Below, piece by piece: positions 8,127 to 16,450 of a stretch of DNA of 64,000 nucleotides; within the stretch, counting starts at the first letter, position 1, and every line of letters starts with the position of its first letter. A model generated the notes under the pieces. The model was not told the origin of the DNA. It searched no databases and was given only the letters and a program-made list of their open reading frames with translations. The DNA is from JAEWWD01 sp964440115 (GTDB taxonomy: Bacteria > Bacillota > Clostridia > Christensenellales > CAG-138): positions 124,001 to 188,000 of the forward strand of contig CAYTPV010000006.1 of the NCBI GenBank assembly GCA_964440115.1. The letters run 5' to 3'. A program made the position numbers and the translations under genes.

Positions 8127-8990
8127 GTGTGGGCGAACAGGATGCAAAATAGCGTGAGGCAAGGTATCAAATTGCGCAACAGAATGCTCCGATCGGGTGT
8201 TTATTGCACGAATTGGGGGGATACTATTGCCAGAGTTTCCGGATGCGCGCGAACCAAGTTGAAATACTTGCAGCTGCAGGTTTGTACGGGGATTACTCGT
8301 GTCCTTTTCGTCACACTGATCAGCAGTGCCATGATGTACGGCTGTACTGTCGCACAGGCACCGCTGGAGCAGGCGACGCCTTCGCCGGCCGTTACGCCGC
8401 AGCAGGTTTCTTCCGCTCCCGAATTGGAAAACCCTCTGGCGGAATTCTGGAACAGGTTTGAGCAGGCAGGGGAACCGTGTTTCTTTCAACTGGACGCACA
8501 AGCAGATTCCGGCCAGAACATTGAGATGCTGGATAAAACATTGGCTCTCTCGCAGCACATGCAGCGGCTGCAGCAGATGTTTTTTGCGCTGACTGGTCTT
8601 GGCCAGAGCGGCGAAACAGCAGCTGGCTGGAGCGGTATGCTGGTGGGCGGGTCTGAAGGAACCGGAGATATAGAAGCAACACAGCAAGGGTACACATTTA
8701 CCTGCGATTTCAGCGATTCGAGCACGCTTAGCGGTACATTGCAGCATGATGTGCTCAGGGGTGAGTGGTCTAAACAGGATCGTCAATCCCGAATTGGGGA
8801 AATACTGCTTGCAAAGACAGGGTGGTATTCCTTGTGCAATTGGGAGGATGGAAACAGCCTGCTTTTCATATCCGATGATACACTGTGGTTTGCACAGGGA
8901 GTCGACGGATTGCCTTCCGCCTCACAATCCCCTGCGGATTGGGCGGACTGGAGCTATCGAGACGGCGCATTTACTGTATTTGCGCAATGA
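8127..8990 (+). CDS. Putative lipoprotein, unknown function; start uncertain
   Basis: No family recognised. A short hydrophobic stretch (VLFVTLISSAMMYGC) ends in a cysteine that could be lipidated, followed by an A/P/T/S-rich spacer typical of Firmicute surface lipoproteins and a ~190-residue domain. The domain is rich in aromatic, G and S residues (SGMLVGG, TFTCDFSDSST, WYSLCNWEDGNSLLFISDD), suggesting a beta fold. The start is not settled: GTG 8127 gives an unusually long N terminus, and internal starts (ATG 8184, or a non-ATG codon near 8226 after GGGGGG) are possible. The real protein may begin about 20-50 residues later. A flavodoxin gene follows 22 bases downstream. Confidence 0.6.
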   Translation: MWANRMQNSVRQGIKLRNRMLRSGVYCTNWGDTIARVSGCARTKLKYLQLQVCTGITRVLFVTLISSAMMYGCTVAQAPLEQATPSPAVTPQQVSSAPELENPLAEFWNRFEQAGEPCFFQLDAQADSGQNIEMLDKTLALSQHMQRLQQMFFALTGLGQSGETAAGWSGMLVGGSEGTGDIEATQQGYTFTCDFSDSSTLSGTLQHDVLRGEWSKQDRQSRIGEILLAKTGWYSLCNWEDGNSLLFISDDTLWFAQGVDGLPSASQSPADWADWSYRDGAFTVFAQ

Positions 8991-9012
8991 ACATCAATGA
9001 GGAGGAATATTC

Positions 9013-9501
9013 TTGAAGACTGCTATCGTGGCATATTCATTATCCGGCAACACTGCGGCATGCGCGTTTGCGCTTGCCAAAACAATGGATACCGGTGTGT
9101 TTCTGCTGGAAGAAATAAAGCCGCGCTATGGGAAAAAGGTATACTTTTCAGGCGGTTTTCAGGCTACTTTCGGGCTTGGGTCTAAAGTGAAGTCGCTTCC
9201 CGATCTTACAGACGCGGATGTGGTGCTGCTGGGCATGCCGGTATGGGCGGGTGCGATCCCTCCGGCTATGAATACGCTTCTTAAAAACTGCTCTTTGCGC
9301 GGTAAAACTGTATATGCGTTTGTTACCCAGCTGAGCAGCGGCGTTCCCGGTAAGCTGGAAAAGCGGCTGAAAGAGACAATTTCGCGCAGCGGCGGTAATT
9401 TTAAGCGCCTTTTTGTGCAGCAAGCGCCGAGTGTTGGCAAGATCAGTGTGAAAAGCATGCTGCCGACTGCACAGGAATGGGCAAAGCGCGTTTTGGCGTA
9501 G
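9013..9501 (+). CDS. Flavodoxin family protein
   Basis: 162 residues. The FMN phosphate loop is at residues 9-14 (SLSGNT), and the flavodoxin pattern continues through DADVVLLGMPVWAGAIPPAMN and KTVYAFVTQLSSG. It is likely an FMN-binding electron carrier or quinone-reductase-like protein in the cytosol. The start is TTG at 9013 with GAGGAGG at 8999-9005. The hydrogenase operon lies 1 kb downstream; a redox link is possible but unproven. Confidence 0.85.
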   Translation: MKTAIVAYSLSGNTAACAFALAKTMDTGVFLLEEIKPRYGKKVYFSGGFQATFGLGSKVKSLPDLTDADVVLLGMPVWAGAIPPAMNTLLKNCSLRGKTVYAFVTQLSSGVPGKLEKRLKETISRSGGNFKRLFVQQAPSVGKISVKSMLPTAQEWAKRVLA

Positions 9502-9602
9502 GTACGAATTTCGTGGGCGACTGCCTGATTTCTGGATTATGATACCTATTTTATGGGAATACTCGTTTGTGAAACCTGTGTTTCGCAAAGGAGGTTTTCT
9601 CA

Positions 9603-10019
9603 TTGAAGAAGCTTTGGAATCACTACGAATCGCTGGATATCGATAACGTGGAACCGGGAGAAGAGTATGTTGGGCCGCAGAGTCCCGTAACTTCCTCCCG
9701 TCCTCACAAAAAGCGCTCAGCGTTAGACAGGCTCTACGCATGGCTTTTCCACGCTGAGGAAGAGGAAGCGGAGCTCGAGTTGACGCCGCCTTCCATATCC
9801 GTACCTATTGCCCCCGCCAATGATGAGCTTAGGCTGAAAAAAGATCAGATCCAGCAGGCGCTGAATGAATGGAAAGCCGCAGCGGCTTATTTTGAAAGCG
9901 TTGTCGATCCTGAATTGGTTGATTATGCAGTATATGGAATGGAAGCGGCACAAAAACGATACATATATCTTCTGCGCAGCGCCGGTAAAGAAGATGGCTC
10001 CTTTCACTTGAATCAATGA
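9603..10019 (+). CDS. yaaL: DUF2508 family protein (YaaL-like)
   Basis: 138 residues. The last 60 (NEWKAAAAYFESVVDPELVDYAVYGMEAAQKRYIYLL) match the DUF2508/YaaL family, helical and of unknown function; Bacillus YaaL is shorter, and the N-terminal acidic and proline-rich half is extra. In Bacillus the order is recR-yaaL-bofA. Here bofA also follows, which supports the call, but recR is not adjacent. The start is TTG 9603 behind AAAGGAGG. Confidence 0.75.
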   Translation: MKKLWNHYESLDIDNVEPGEEYVGPQSPVTSSRPHKKRSALDRLYAWLFHAEEEEAELELTPPSISVPIAPANDELRLKKDQIQQALNEWKAAAAYFESVVDPELVDYAVYGMEAAQKRYIYLLRSAGKEDGSFHLNQ

Positions 10020-10088
10020 TGTGCCGCATATACTGGACGGGCACTGCATATGATCGGATATATAATAGAATGATGGCGGAGATGGAAT

Positions 10089-10355
10089 ATGCAGTTTATA
10101 GGGTTGCTGCTCGCGTTCGCGGCCGGATTGCTGGTACTGTATGTACTGGCTCTGCTGCTGGTAGTGCCGCTCAAGTGGCTGGGGAAACTGTTTATCAACA
10201 GCTTGATCGGTTTCATCGTTTTGGCAGCAATCAACTTAATCGGCGGCACTCTCTTCGGATTTACGGTAGCGCTTAATCCCCTCAATGCCCTGATTGCGGG
10301 GGCGTTCGGAGTGCCGGGCGTCATACTTGTCATACTGCTTAGTCTTTTTCTGTAA
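10089..10355 (+). CDS. bofA: BofA family pro-sigma-K processing inhibitor
   Basis: 88 residues, nearly all hydrophobic. The typical BofA end is present: NLIGGTLFGFTVALNPLNALIAGAFGVPGVILVILL. In the mother cell, BofA inhibits the intramembrane protease SpoIVFB until the forespore signals. ATG 10089 has a GGCGGAG site. It lies in one unit with yaaL and is closed by a terminator. Confidence 0.88.
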   Translation: MQFIGLLLAFAAGLLVLYVLALLLVVPLKWLGKLFINSLIGFIVLAAINLIGGTLFGFTVALNPLNALIAGAFGVPGVILVILLSLFL

Positions 10356-10376
10356 AATTCGAATATCTGTTTATGC

Positions 10377-10405
10377 ATCGCTCCGGATCAACCGGGGCGA
10401 TTTTT
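10377..10405 (+). terminator. Terminator after yaaL-bofA
   Basis: ATCGC(T)CCGG, loop ATCAA, CCGG(G)GCGAT followed by TTTTTG. Confidence 0.8.
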
Positions 10406-10496
10406 GTATGCAGTAGTAGCGGAAATAAGGATTTGCCCGCATATTGCTTTTCTGCTCGAATATACTTTATCAATTCTATAGGATGCGGGTACTGAT

Positions 10497-10961
10497 ATGA
10501 ATGATACATTGACGCAAATCGATACCCTGCTCGGAGATATTTATTATATGCTGGATCTTTTAGACAACCAGCTATCAGAGGAATCAAAATCAAGCCTTTT
10601 GAGCAGGATAAAAAACTATAATGGCCGAATGTGGGACTTGATCAATATTCTGGCACAGACCGAGCGTAACATAGACGTAAAGGCGGTATTCGCGCAGCAG
10701 GATGTGCCGGAAGCCGTCGTTACGCCGGATCAGCTTGCCCAAAACAACGGAAAGAATGGAACTCCGGCCTATGTTGCGGTAAATGGCGTTGTATATAACA
10801 TGTCAGATGTTCCGGCATGGGCTGCGGCTACGCATTTTGGCATGATGGCGGGGCAGGATCTGACGGAAGAGTTTTTAGCATGTCATGCAAATCAGGCTAT
10901 TATTTTAAGCAGATTGCAGGAAGTTGGGAGGCTTGATACTGGTGGAAATACCTCAGTCTAA
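10497..10961 (+). CDS. Cytochrome b5-like heme/steroid-binding domain protein, hydrogenase operon
   Basis: 154 residues in two parts. Residues 1-55 are helical, with no signal peptide and no membrane helix. Residues about 75-146 form a cytochrome-b5-like domain (VTPDQLAQNNG, YVAVNGVVYNMSDVPAW, MMAGQDLTEEF). H113 (ATHFG) and H130 (LACHAN) sit where the two axial heme ligands are expected. It is the first gene of the [NiFe]-hydrogenase unit and overlaps the small-subunit gene by 20 bases, so it probably exchanges electrons with the hydrogenase; that role is inferred. The ribosome site before ATG 10497 is weak. Binding of a non-heme ligand is an alternative. Confidence 0.8.
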   Translation: MNDTLTQIDTLLGDIYYMLDLLDNQLSEESKSSLLSRIKNYNGRMWDLINILAQTERNIDVKAVFAQQDVPEAVVTPDQLAQNNGKNGTPAYVAVNGVVYNMSDVPAWAAATHFGMMAGQDLTEEFLACHANQAIILSRLQEVGRLDTGGNTSV

Positions 10962-11832
10962 GTGCGCATATACCATGTCGCTGGATTTGTTTGGCCGGTT
11001 GCAGGACGAGTTTTCCGCTGGGAACCTGCCGCGCAAAAAACTGGTTTGGTTGGAACTGACCGGCTGTTCCGGTAATATTATTTCCCTGATGAATGCGCAA
11101 TACCCTGATATATCCTTCTTGCTCACAAATATGGTGGAGTTTGTATATAACAACACCCTGAGCGTGAAGGACGGCGAGCAGGCGATGCAACAGCTTTTTG
11201 ACGTTTTGGATGATGAGTTTATTCTTGTTATCGAAGGCGCCGTCTCCACTAAGGATAACGGAATGTATACTATTATCGGTATGCATGATGGGCAGATGCT
11301 GACAGCTTATGATGCGGTAAGAATATTTGGTGAGCGAGCAGCCTATGTCATCGCTGTAGGCATGTGCGCATGCGACGGGGGTTTTTCCGGCGCCTCTCCA
11401 AATCCCAGTGAAAGCCTCAGCGTTCAACGGGTTGTAAGCAAAAAGGTCATTAAACTTCCGGGATGTCCCTGCAATCCCAGATGGTTTTTAACGACGCTTT
11501 CTTATATCTTGCTCTTTGGCATGCCGGAACTCGATGCGCTGGACCGGCCCACAATTGTATATGGCCCTCTGATACACGACAGATGCGAGCGGCGTTCGTT
11601 CTTCGACAGCGGCATTTTTGCTACGCGGCTTGGCGAACCGACCTGCATGTTCAGGTTGGGCTGCCGTGGGCCGATTACCCGAACGGATTGTCCAATCGGA
11701 AGGTGGAATGAGCGTATCAACTGGCCAGTACAGGACTCGACGCCCTGTATCGGATGCGCACAATTTGGCTTTCCAGATCTTATGGAGCCGTTTATCAGTT
11801 ATAATGCGGCGTTAGGGGGAGGAAACAAATGA
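10942..11832 (+). CDS. [NiFe]-hydrogenase small subunit with altered proximal-cluster motif
   Basis: 296 residues; carries the FeS relay between the active site and the electron partner. There is no twin-arginine signal, so it should be cytosolic. The distal cluster ligands are complete (H212, C215, C235, C241), as are those of the medial cluster (C250, C269, C272 with P262). At the proximal cluster, C42, C142 and C175 are present but the second Cys of the usual CxxC is Asn (C42-S-G-N45). Two extra cysteines lie close by: C144 (VGMCACDGG) and C177 (PGCPCNP). GTG 10942 is chosen as start because GGGAGG (10927-10932) is nine bases before it; TTG 10924 or 10933 would lack spacing. It overlaps the large-subunit gene by four bases. 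Confidence 0.92.
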   Translation: MEIPQSKCAYTMSLDLFGRLQDEFSAGNLPRKKLVWLELTGCSGNIISLMNAQYPDISFLLTNMVEFVYNNTLSVKDGEQAMQQLFDVLDDEFILVIEGAVSTKDNGMYTIIGMHDGQMLTAYDAVRIFGERAAYVIAVGMCACDGGFSGASPNPSESLSVQRVVSKKVIKLPGCPCNPRWFLTTLSYILLFGMPELDALDRPTIVYGPLIHDRCERRSFFDSGIFATRLGEPTCMFRLGCRGPITRTDCPIGRWNERINWPVQDSTPCIGCAQFGFPDLMEPFISYNAALGGGNK

Positions 11833-13232
11833 CGAGAATTGTGGTGAACCCCGTTACGCGGATCAGCGGCTTTATGCAGATTGAGGCTACGGTTGAAAAT
11901 CATACCGTCACGGGAGCACGGACAGACGGAATGCTGTTTCGAGGGTTTGAATTGATGCTCAAGGGCAGATCGCCTCTTGATGCCGTCTATTTTACAGAGC
12001 GAATATGTGGTATTTGCTCTACCGCGCACGCTGAAGCCTCTTCTGTTGCCTTGGAGGAGGCTTTGGATGTCGTGCCCAGAGAACAAGGCCACTATTTAAG
12101 AGATATCACTGTCGGATGCGATATGCTGCAAAACCATATCAGACATTTTTATCAGCTTGTTGTGCCGGATTATGTGAAACTTCCCAATGTTGCGCCCTTG
12201 TTTGAGACATACGGCGGGGACTATAGATTACCTGAAGCAATGAATCAGGTCATTGCCAAGCACTATTTTGATTCTCTTGCCATGAGCAGGCTTGCGCATA
12301 CCATGACGGCAGTATTTGGAGGCAAGGCGCCGCATACCCACGGGATATATATTGGGGGCGTATCCGTGCAGGCAACTATGGAAGCCATCATGCAACTCAA
12401 GTCCATGCTAAATGAGATTATTACGTTTATTGAATCCAGCATGCTTCCGGATACATATGCAATCGCACAGTATTATAACGATTATTTTGAGATTGGAAAG
12501 GGATATCATGCACTGATGACGTATGGGTGTTTCGACGGCTATAAATCATTGGGAACATTATATGTGGATCCCTCGACGTACCTGAATGGCGAGGTTCGGC
12601 CGCTGGACCCCGACGGTATAACTGAGTCAACAGAATACGCCTGGTATAACGGCCCTGAAGTTTACACGCCGACCGAGGTCGTCGTACAACCTGATGCAAA
12701 AAAGCCGTCCGCTTATTCATGGGTGAAAGCTCCGAGATACTTTGGCTATCCTATGGAAGTAGGGCCGCTTGCACGGCTTTGGCTCGCTGGGGAATATAAT
12801 AACGGCATATCCACGATGGACAGGATTATAGCGAGAACTCTGGAATCACGTAAGATTGCAAACATCCTGGGTACGCTCGTAGACAATCTAATTCCCGGTG
12901 TCGTCCTGCAAAGCGAATACGATGTACCTGAAACGGGGCATGGTGTTGGACTGGTGGATACCTCCCGTGGCGCGCTGGGACATTGGCTTAAAATCGAAAA
13001 TAAACTGTTGTCGTTCTATCAGATTATTACGCCTTCGGCCTGGAATTTTTCTTCGGAAGCTGGCGGGATTATTGGCCCTGCCGAGAAATCGCTGCTTAGC
13101 ACCGTTATTGCGGATGAAAACAATCCGGTCGAGTTGGGCAGGATCGTGCGGTCATATGATCCCTGCATGTCCTGTGCGACGCATGTACATATACCGGGCA
13201 GGGAGACGAAAGTATGGACGGTTGTACCGTAA
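11829..13232 (+). CDS. [NiFe]-hydrogenase large (catalytic) subunit
   Basis: 467 residues; holds the NiFe(CN)2CO centre that cleaves or forms H2. L1 motif RICGICSTAH (C60, C63, H67) and L2 motif DPCMSCATH (C446, C449, H452) provide the four Ni-binding cysteines. Fifteen residues follow H452 (VHIPGRETKVWTVVP), the usual peptide removed by the endopeptidase encoded next. VNPVTRISGFMQIEA and FRGFE are also typical. The hyp genes needed for cofactor assembly are not in this window. Group assignment within the family needs a phylogeny. Confidence 0.96.
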   Translation: MTRIVVNPVTRISGFMQIEATVENHTVTGARTDGMLFRGFELMLKGRSPLDAVYFTERICGICSTAHAEASSVALEEALDVVPREQGHYLRDITVGCDMLQNHIRHFYQLVVPDYVKLPNVAPLFETYGGDYRLPEAMNQVIAKHYFDSLAMSRLAHTMTAVFGGKAPHTHGIYIGGVSVQATMEAIMQLKSMLNEIITFIESSMLPDTYAIAQYYNDYFEIGKGYHALMTYGCFDGYKSLGTLYVDPSTYLNGEVRPLDPDGITESTEYAWYNGPEVYTPTEVVVQPDAKKPSAYSWVKAPRYFGYPMEVGPLARLWLAGEYNNGISTMDRIIARTLESRKIANILGTLVDNLIPGVVLQSEYDVPETGHGVGLVDTSRGALGHWLKIENKLLSFYQIITPSAWNFSSEAGGIIGPAEKSLLSTVIADENNPVELGRIVRSYDPCMSCATHVHIPGRETKVWTVVP

Positions 13233-13690
13233 CCCGTTTTCATGTGATCGGGATTGGCTGCCGGCTGATGTGCGACGACGGGATTGGCCCCATGCTTGCA
13301 GACGCTCTCATGAACGATCTGCGTAAGGAAAACATCGTTACAATTGCGGCTGAAACAGATGTTTCCTATGCGCTTTCGCAGATTATGACAGGTGATTACG
13401 TCATTTTGCTTGACGCGGTAGTCACAGGCGGTGTTCCGGGCAGCGTAATGGTATTTCCGTTGGAGGATATGGGTTCGGCAGCGGAATTGCTATCCCTTCA
13501 TAATATGAGCCTGACCGATGCTCTGAAATGGGGAGCAAATATAGCGGGAGGTTGTATCATCGGCATTGAGGCAGGGCGGATTGAGCCAAGCTATGGATTA
13601 AGCTCCCGGCTTGCGGATGATTTCGGGGCAATCAAATCAAAAGTGTTCAAAGCGATTTTATCCGTCAAAGATAGCTATCCCATTAGCTGA
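13214..13690 (+). CDS. Hydrogenase maturation endopeptidase (HyaD/HybD family)
   Basis: 158 residues; cleaves the C-terminal peptide of the large subunit after Ni insertion. The N-terminal motif reads VIGIGCRLMCDDGIG. The family normally has GxGN and D-E/D-GIG, so Asn is replaced by C16, and D22 takes the place of the Ni-binding Glu16 of HybD. The other two ligands are probably D67 (ILLDAVV) and H96 (SLHNMSL). It overlaps the large-subunit gene by 19 bases with its own GGGAG site, and closes the four-gene operon. Confidence 0.88.
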   Translation: MDGCTVTRFHVIGIGCRLMCDDGIGPMLADALMNDLRKENIVTIAAETDVSYALSQIMTGDYVILLDAVVTGGVPGSVMVFPLEDMGSAAELLSLHNMSLTDALKWGANIAGGCIIGIEAGRIEPSYGLSSRLADDFGAIKSKVFKAILSVKDSYPIS

Positions 13691-13698
13691 AAACAAAG

Positions 13699-13731
13699 TA
13701 CGCCGACGGTTTACCTAAATCCGACGGCGTA
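13699..13731. terminator. Bidirectional terminator after the hydrogenase operon
   Basis: TACGCCGACGG, 11-base loop, CCGACGGCGTA (one mismatch). The plus side continues TTGCTATTG, and the minus side CTTTGTTTTC, serving the convergent glycosyltransferase gene. Confidence 0.75.
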
Positions 13732-13734
13732 TTG

Positions 13735-14838
13735 CTATTGTCTTCCATTTGCTGCAAGCTTTGCTTCAATAAGCTTCAGATTGTTCATCAGACGACCATC
13801 GCCGGGACTCATTGCGAGCGCCCGTTCTGCCTCTAAATACGCTCGTTTGTACATTCCTAACTGAAAGCATGCAATGGAGAGTAAGTCGTGCGGCGTATGA
13901 TCCCATGCATACCCGTCGTTGATGAAGGTTGGGGATCTATCTTTGATTCGCAGTGCAAGCTCGCACATACAGAGTGTCAGAGGCCAGTTCGCCTGTGAAT
14001 ACGCGAGCTGTGCACAGGCGACGTATGAATCGCGCATATCCGGGGCTTCCGCGATCGCACGGAACATCCAGCCGATTGCTTCTGCCCGATTGTTCATTCT
14101 GTCCAAACAGCGGCCTATCAGGCGCATGGCTGCGCTTCGCTCTTCTTTCCATGTTGATGACGGCAGCCCAAGGTATTTTCCCAGCGTCTGCACGCATTGT
14201 TCACACATGCCCTTGAAGAAATACTCCCTGCCGAGATAAAACATCATTCTGTCGCTAAGCGGGTCTTCCTGTACCGCGAGTTCCAGCAGTGGGAGATAGG
14301 AACTTCGGGATTTTTTTGAATCGGGGTAATGATGCAGTACAAGCCCCGGTATAAAAATCTTCTTTTCTGCAAGAGGGTTTTCGCATCGCAGGCATTCATG
14401 CACAGGATGCACCCAGGTGTAACCTTTGCGCTTGTGTACTTTAAAATAGCGGAATTGTACGTCGGGAGAACCATCCGGACGATGACTCCAATTATATAGA
14501 TACGTGCCCATCGTAGCGTCCAGAGACCAGGCGCTCTCCAGTTGCTCCCGCCAGCCGGGATTAAATATTTCGTCCAGGTCTGTACAAACACAAATATCGA
14601 TATCCTCCGGAACATGGCTTAGGGAAATGTTTCGGGCTAAGTCAAATCTCCAGGGTTTGATGATATCCGTATATACAATGGCACCGCGGGCAAGCAGACG
14701 GTTCACAGTCTGGTCGTTGGAACCTGTATCGGTAACGACCACCATATCGGCTTCCTGCATGGAGTCCATCCACCGGTCTACAAATTGTTCCTCATTTTTG
14801 CATATGGCGTAAACACAGATTTTATATACATTCGACAA
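13735..14838 (-). CDS. Family 2 glycosyltransferase with C-terminal TPR-like helices
   Basis: 367 residues. The N-terminal GT2 domain (ICVYAICKNEEQFVDRW, VVVTDTGSNDQT) has the DxD-type motif CTDLDEIF and the acceptor-side block YTWVHPVHE. The second half (about 210-365) is helical with TPR-like repeats (YKRAYLEAERALAMSPGDGRLMNNL). This matches the common Clostridial 'glycosyltransferase plus TPR' proteins; donor and acceptor are unknown. TTG 14838 is preferred (AGAAAGG upstream); the frame is open to TTG 14865, which has no ribosome site. Convergent with the hydrogenase operon. Confidence 0.8.
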   Translation of the reverse strand: MSNVYKICVYAICKNEEQFVDRWMDSMQEADMVVVTDTGSNDQTVNRLLARGAIVYTDIIKPWRFDLARNISLSHVPEDIDICVCTDLDEIFNPGWREQLESAWSLDATMGTYLYNWSHRPDGSPDVQFRYFKVHKRKGYTWVHPVHECLRCENPLAEKKIFIPGLVLHHYPDSKKSRSSYLPLLELAVQEDPLSDRMMFYLGREYFFKGMCEQCVQTLGKYLGLPSSTWKEERSAAMRLIGRCLDRMNNRAEAIGWMFRAIAEAPDMRDSYVACAQLAYSQANWPLTLCMCELALRIKDRSPTFINDGYAWDHTPHDLLSIACFQLGMYKRAYLEAERALAMSPGDGRLMNNLKLIEAKLAANGRQ

Positions 14839-15080
14839 TCTTGCTTCAACCTTTCTAAAACCCAATGATGATGCGGGGTACTTTCATCGGGTTCCATTTC
14901 TGCGGCCAGCGCGTTTGGTCTCTTTGGGAGGGCTTCATATCCAGTCGCATGAGAAACACTTCACTCCCGTATTTACGAGAACGCATACCGGAAAAGTATG
15001 GTACTGCTTCGCCCGAAACACGCGGCAAGCCATGGATTATACTTCATACTATTACAATGGCAAAAAGTATATATCAAGGC

Positions 15081-15110
15081 AAAATAAAAGGGACTTCCGA
15101 AAAAATCCCT
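15081..15110 (-). terminator. Weak terminator after the chromate-transporter pair
   Basis: On the minus strand: AGGGA, 12-base loop, TCCCT followed by TTTATTTT. Apart from this hairpin, the ~300-base stretch 14839-15137 shows no convincing gene. Confidence 0.45.
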
Positions 15111-15137
15111 GTAATTCTATCAATTCAGGAGCGGGTG

Positions 15138-15713
15138 TTAACGGCACAGAATAGCGCCGGCAATTCCTGCTATAACAGTAAGCACAATTGGATTTGCACG
15201 GTATTTGATAACAGCTACCGCCGTAATGACAAACACTGCAACCGAAAACAAGGAAACGGTGCCCAGAGGATTGGCAAAGAATGAAGATATGCTTGCACCT
15301 TGCTGCAGCAGTACGCCCGAGGCAATAGTGACGCTGGCCGCGGCAATGAGGCCAACGGCAGCCGGCTTGACGCCGCTCAGAAAGCCCTTTGTAAAGGGAC
15401 GGTCGCTGAAATGAGAGAGAAACTTCATAACGACGATGGTGAATATGAATGAAGGAAGCATGACACCGAGCGAGGCAAACAGTGATCCCCAAAATCCGTT
15501 GTTAAGGTAACCTACGTAAGTTGCCGCGTTGATTGCGATAGGGCCGGGCACAATCATGTCCAGCGCGTTCAGATCAGCAAACTGCTGTATGGTAATCCCG
15601 AGCTGTCTTGATTCGGCCATAATCATGGAAAGCATCGCATATCCGCCGCCAAAACCGAGCGCGCCGATTTTCACAAATATATAAAATAACTGCAAACAGT
15701 CAATCCAAATCAT
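15138..15713 (-). CDS. Chromate transporter family protein, second half-size subunit
   Basis: 191 residues with about 6 membrane helices. It has the short-chain ChrA signature FxKIGALGFGGGYAM near the N terminus and LNALDMIVPGPIAINAATYVGY. Half-size CHR proteins work in pairs with opposite topology. The partner is the overlapping upstream gene (4-base overlap, ATGA). Export of chromate or a related oxyanion is the family activity; the real substrate in an anaerobe is uncertain. Confidence 0.88.
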   Translation of the reverse strand: MIWIDCLQLFYIFVKIGALGFGGGYAMLSMIMAESRQLGITIQQFADLNALDMIVPGPIAINAATYVGYLNNGFWGSLFASLGVMLPSFIFTIVVMKFLSHFSDRPFTKGFLSGVKPAAVGLIAAASVTIASGVLLQQGASISSFFANPLGTVSLFSVAVFVITAVAVIKYRANPIVLTVIAGIAGAILCR

Positions 15714-16282
15714 TGTTTGACCTCCTTTCTCCTGCGGGATTTTATGTATTCATACAGCAATCCTGCACACCCGGCGGCCAGAATGGCAATGGGCGCACTG
15801 ACGCTCAGGAATGTGACCGCTGTAAAGCAGGCAAGCATCATAATGATAGAAAATGTGGTTTTGATGTTGTGCCTTCCCAGCGAAAATGCCGCGGCTAAAA
15901 TCAGTGAGGCAGATGCAGCACGGATTCCTGTAAATGCGCCAACCATCGGTCCCTGCTGCGGCACAAACTGCAGAAGAATGGTGGCGGCCAGCATGAGCAC
16001 AAAGGCTGATATTGTAGAACCTATCGCGGCAGCAAGCATACCGGGCAAACCCGCTGCTTTTCTTCCCACCAGACACGCGCAATTAAGCGCGATGACACCC
16101 GGCAGAGTCTGCGCGAGTGTGGCGTATTCCATAAAATCATCTTTGGACATGAACTGGTATTTTTCCACAACATCGCGTTCTATGACTGGCAGCATAGCAA
16201 GACCGCCTGCAAATGTGAACGTACCTGCTTTAAAAAATATCATGAACAAAGGCCATAGCTTGTTTTGTTTTGCTTCTTTCAT
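15710..16282 (-). CDS. Chromate transporter family protein, first half-size subunit
   Basis: 190 residues, homologous to the downstream partner. FFKAGTFTFAGGLAMLPVIERDVV and TLAQTLPGVIALNCACLVG are the CHR motifs, followed by about five further hydrophobic segments and a basic C terminus. The ribosome site AAAGGAG precedes ATG 16282. Probably a heterodimer with the next gene. Confidence 0.88.
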   Translation of the reverse strand: MKEAKQNKLWPLFMIFFKAGTFTFAGGLAMLPVIERDVVEKYQFMSKDDFMEYATLAQTLPGVIALNCACLVGRKAAGLPGMLAAAIGSTISAFVLMLAATILLQFVPQQGPMVGAFTGIRAASASLILAAAFSLGRHNIKTTFSIIMMLACFTAVTFLSVSAPIAILAAGCAGLLYEYIKSRRRKEVKQ

Positions 16283-16402
16283 TGACGCTCCTTTTGCAAG
16301 GTTGATATCGAAGTATTTGTTTACTATTGTATTTTACAATATTTTTTACATGTGCGGCAGGCGCAATGCGTTATACGAGCGGGATTTGCTATTATAAACG
16401 GA

Positions 16403-16432
16403 AATACAAAAGCGCCGCATAGTATGCGGCGC
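16403..16432 (-). terminator. Terminator after the FAD oxidoreductase gene
   Basis: GCGCCGCAT, 3-base loop, ATGCGGCGC: perfect 9-bp stem, followed on the minus strand by TTTTGTATTT. Confidence 0.85.
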
Positions 16433-16450
16433 CATATGTGTTGTTCTGAT

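Noticed and set aside
7842..8786. Open frame of 314 codons on the minus strand across proA and the lipoprotein gene
   Set aside because: Overlaps the end of proA and most of the next gene; composition is that of a shadow frame.
14865..15284. Open frames on the plus strand before the chromate transporters
   Set aside because: No ribosome site, no family, and they overlap the 3' end of a good minus-strand gene.
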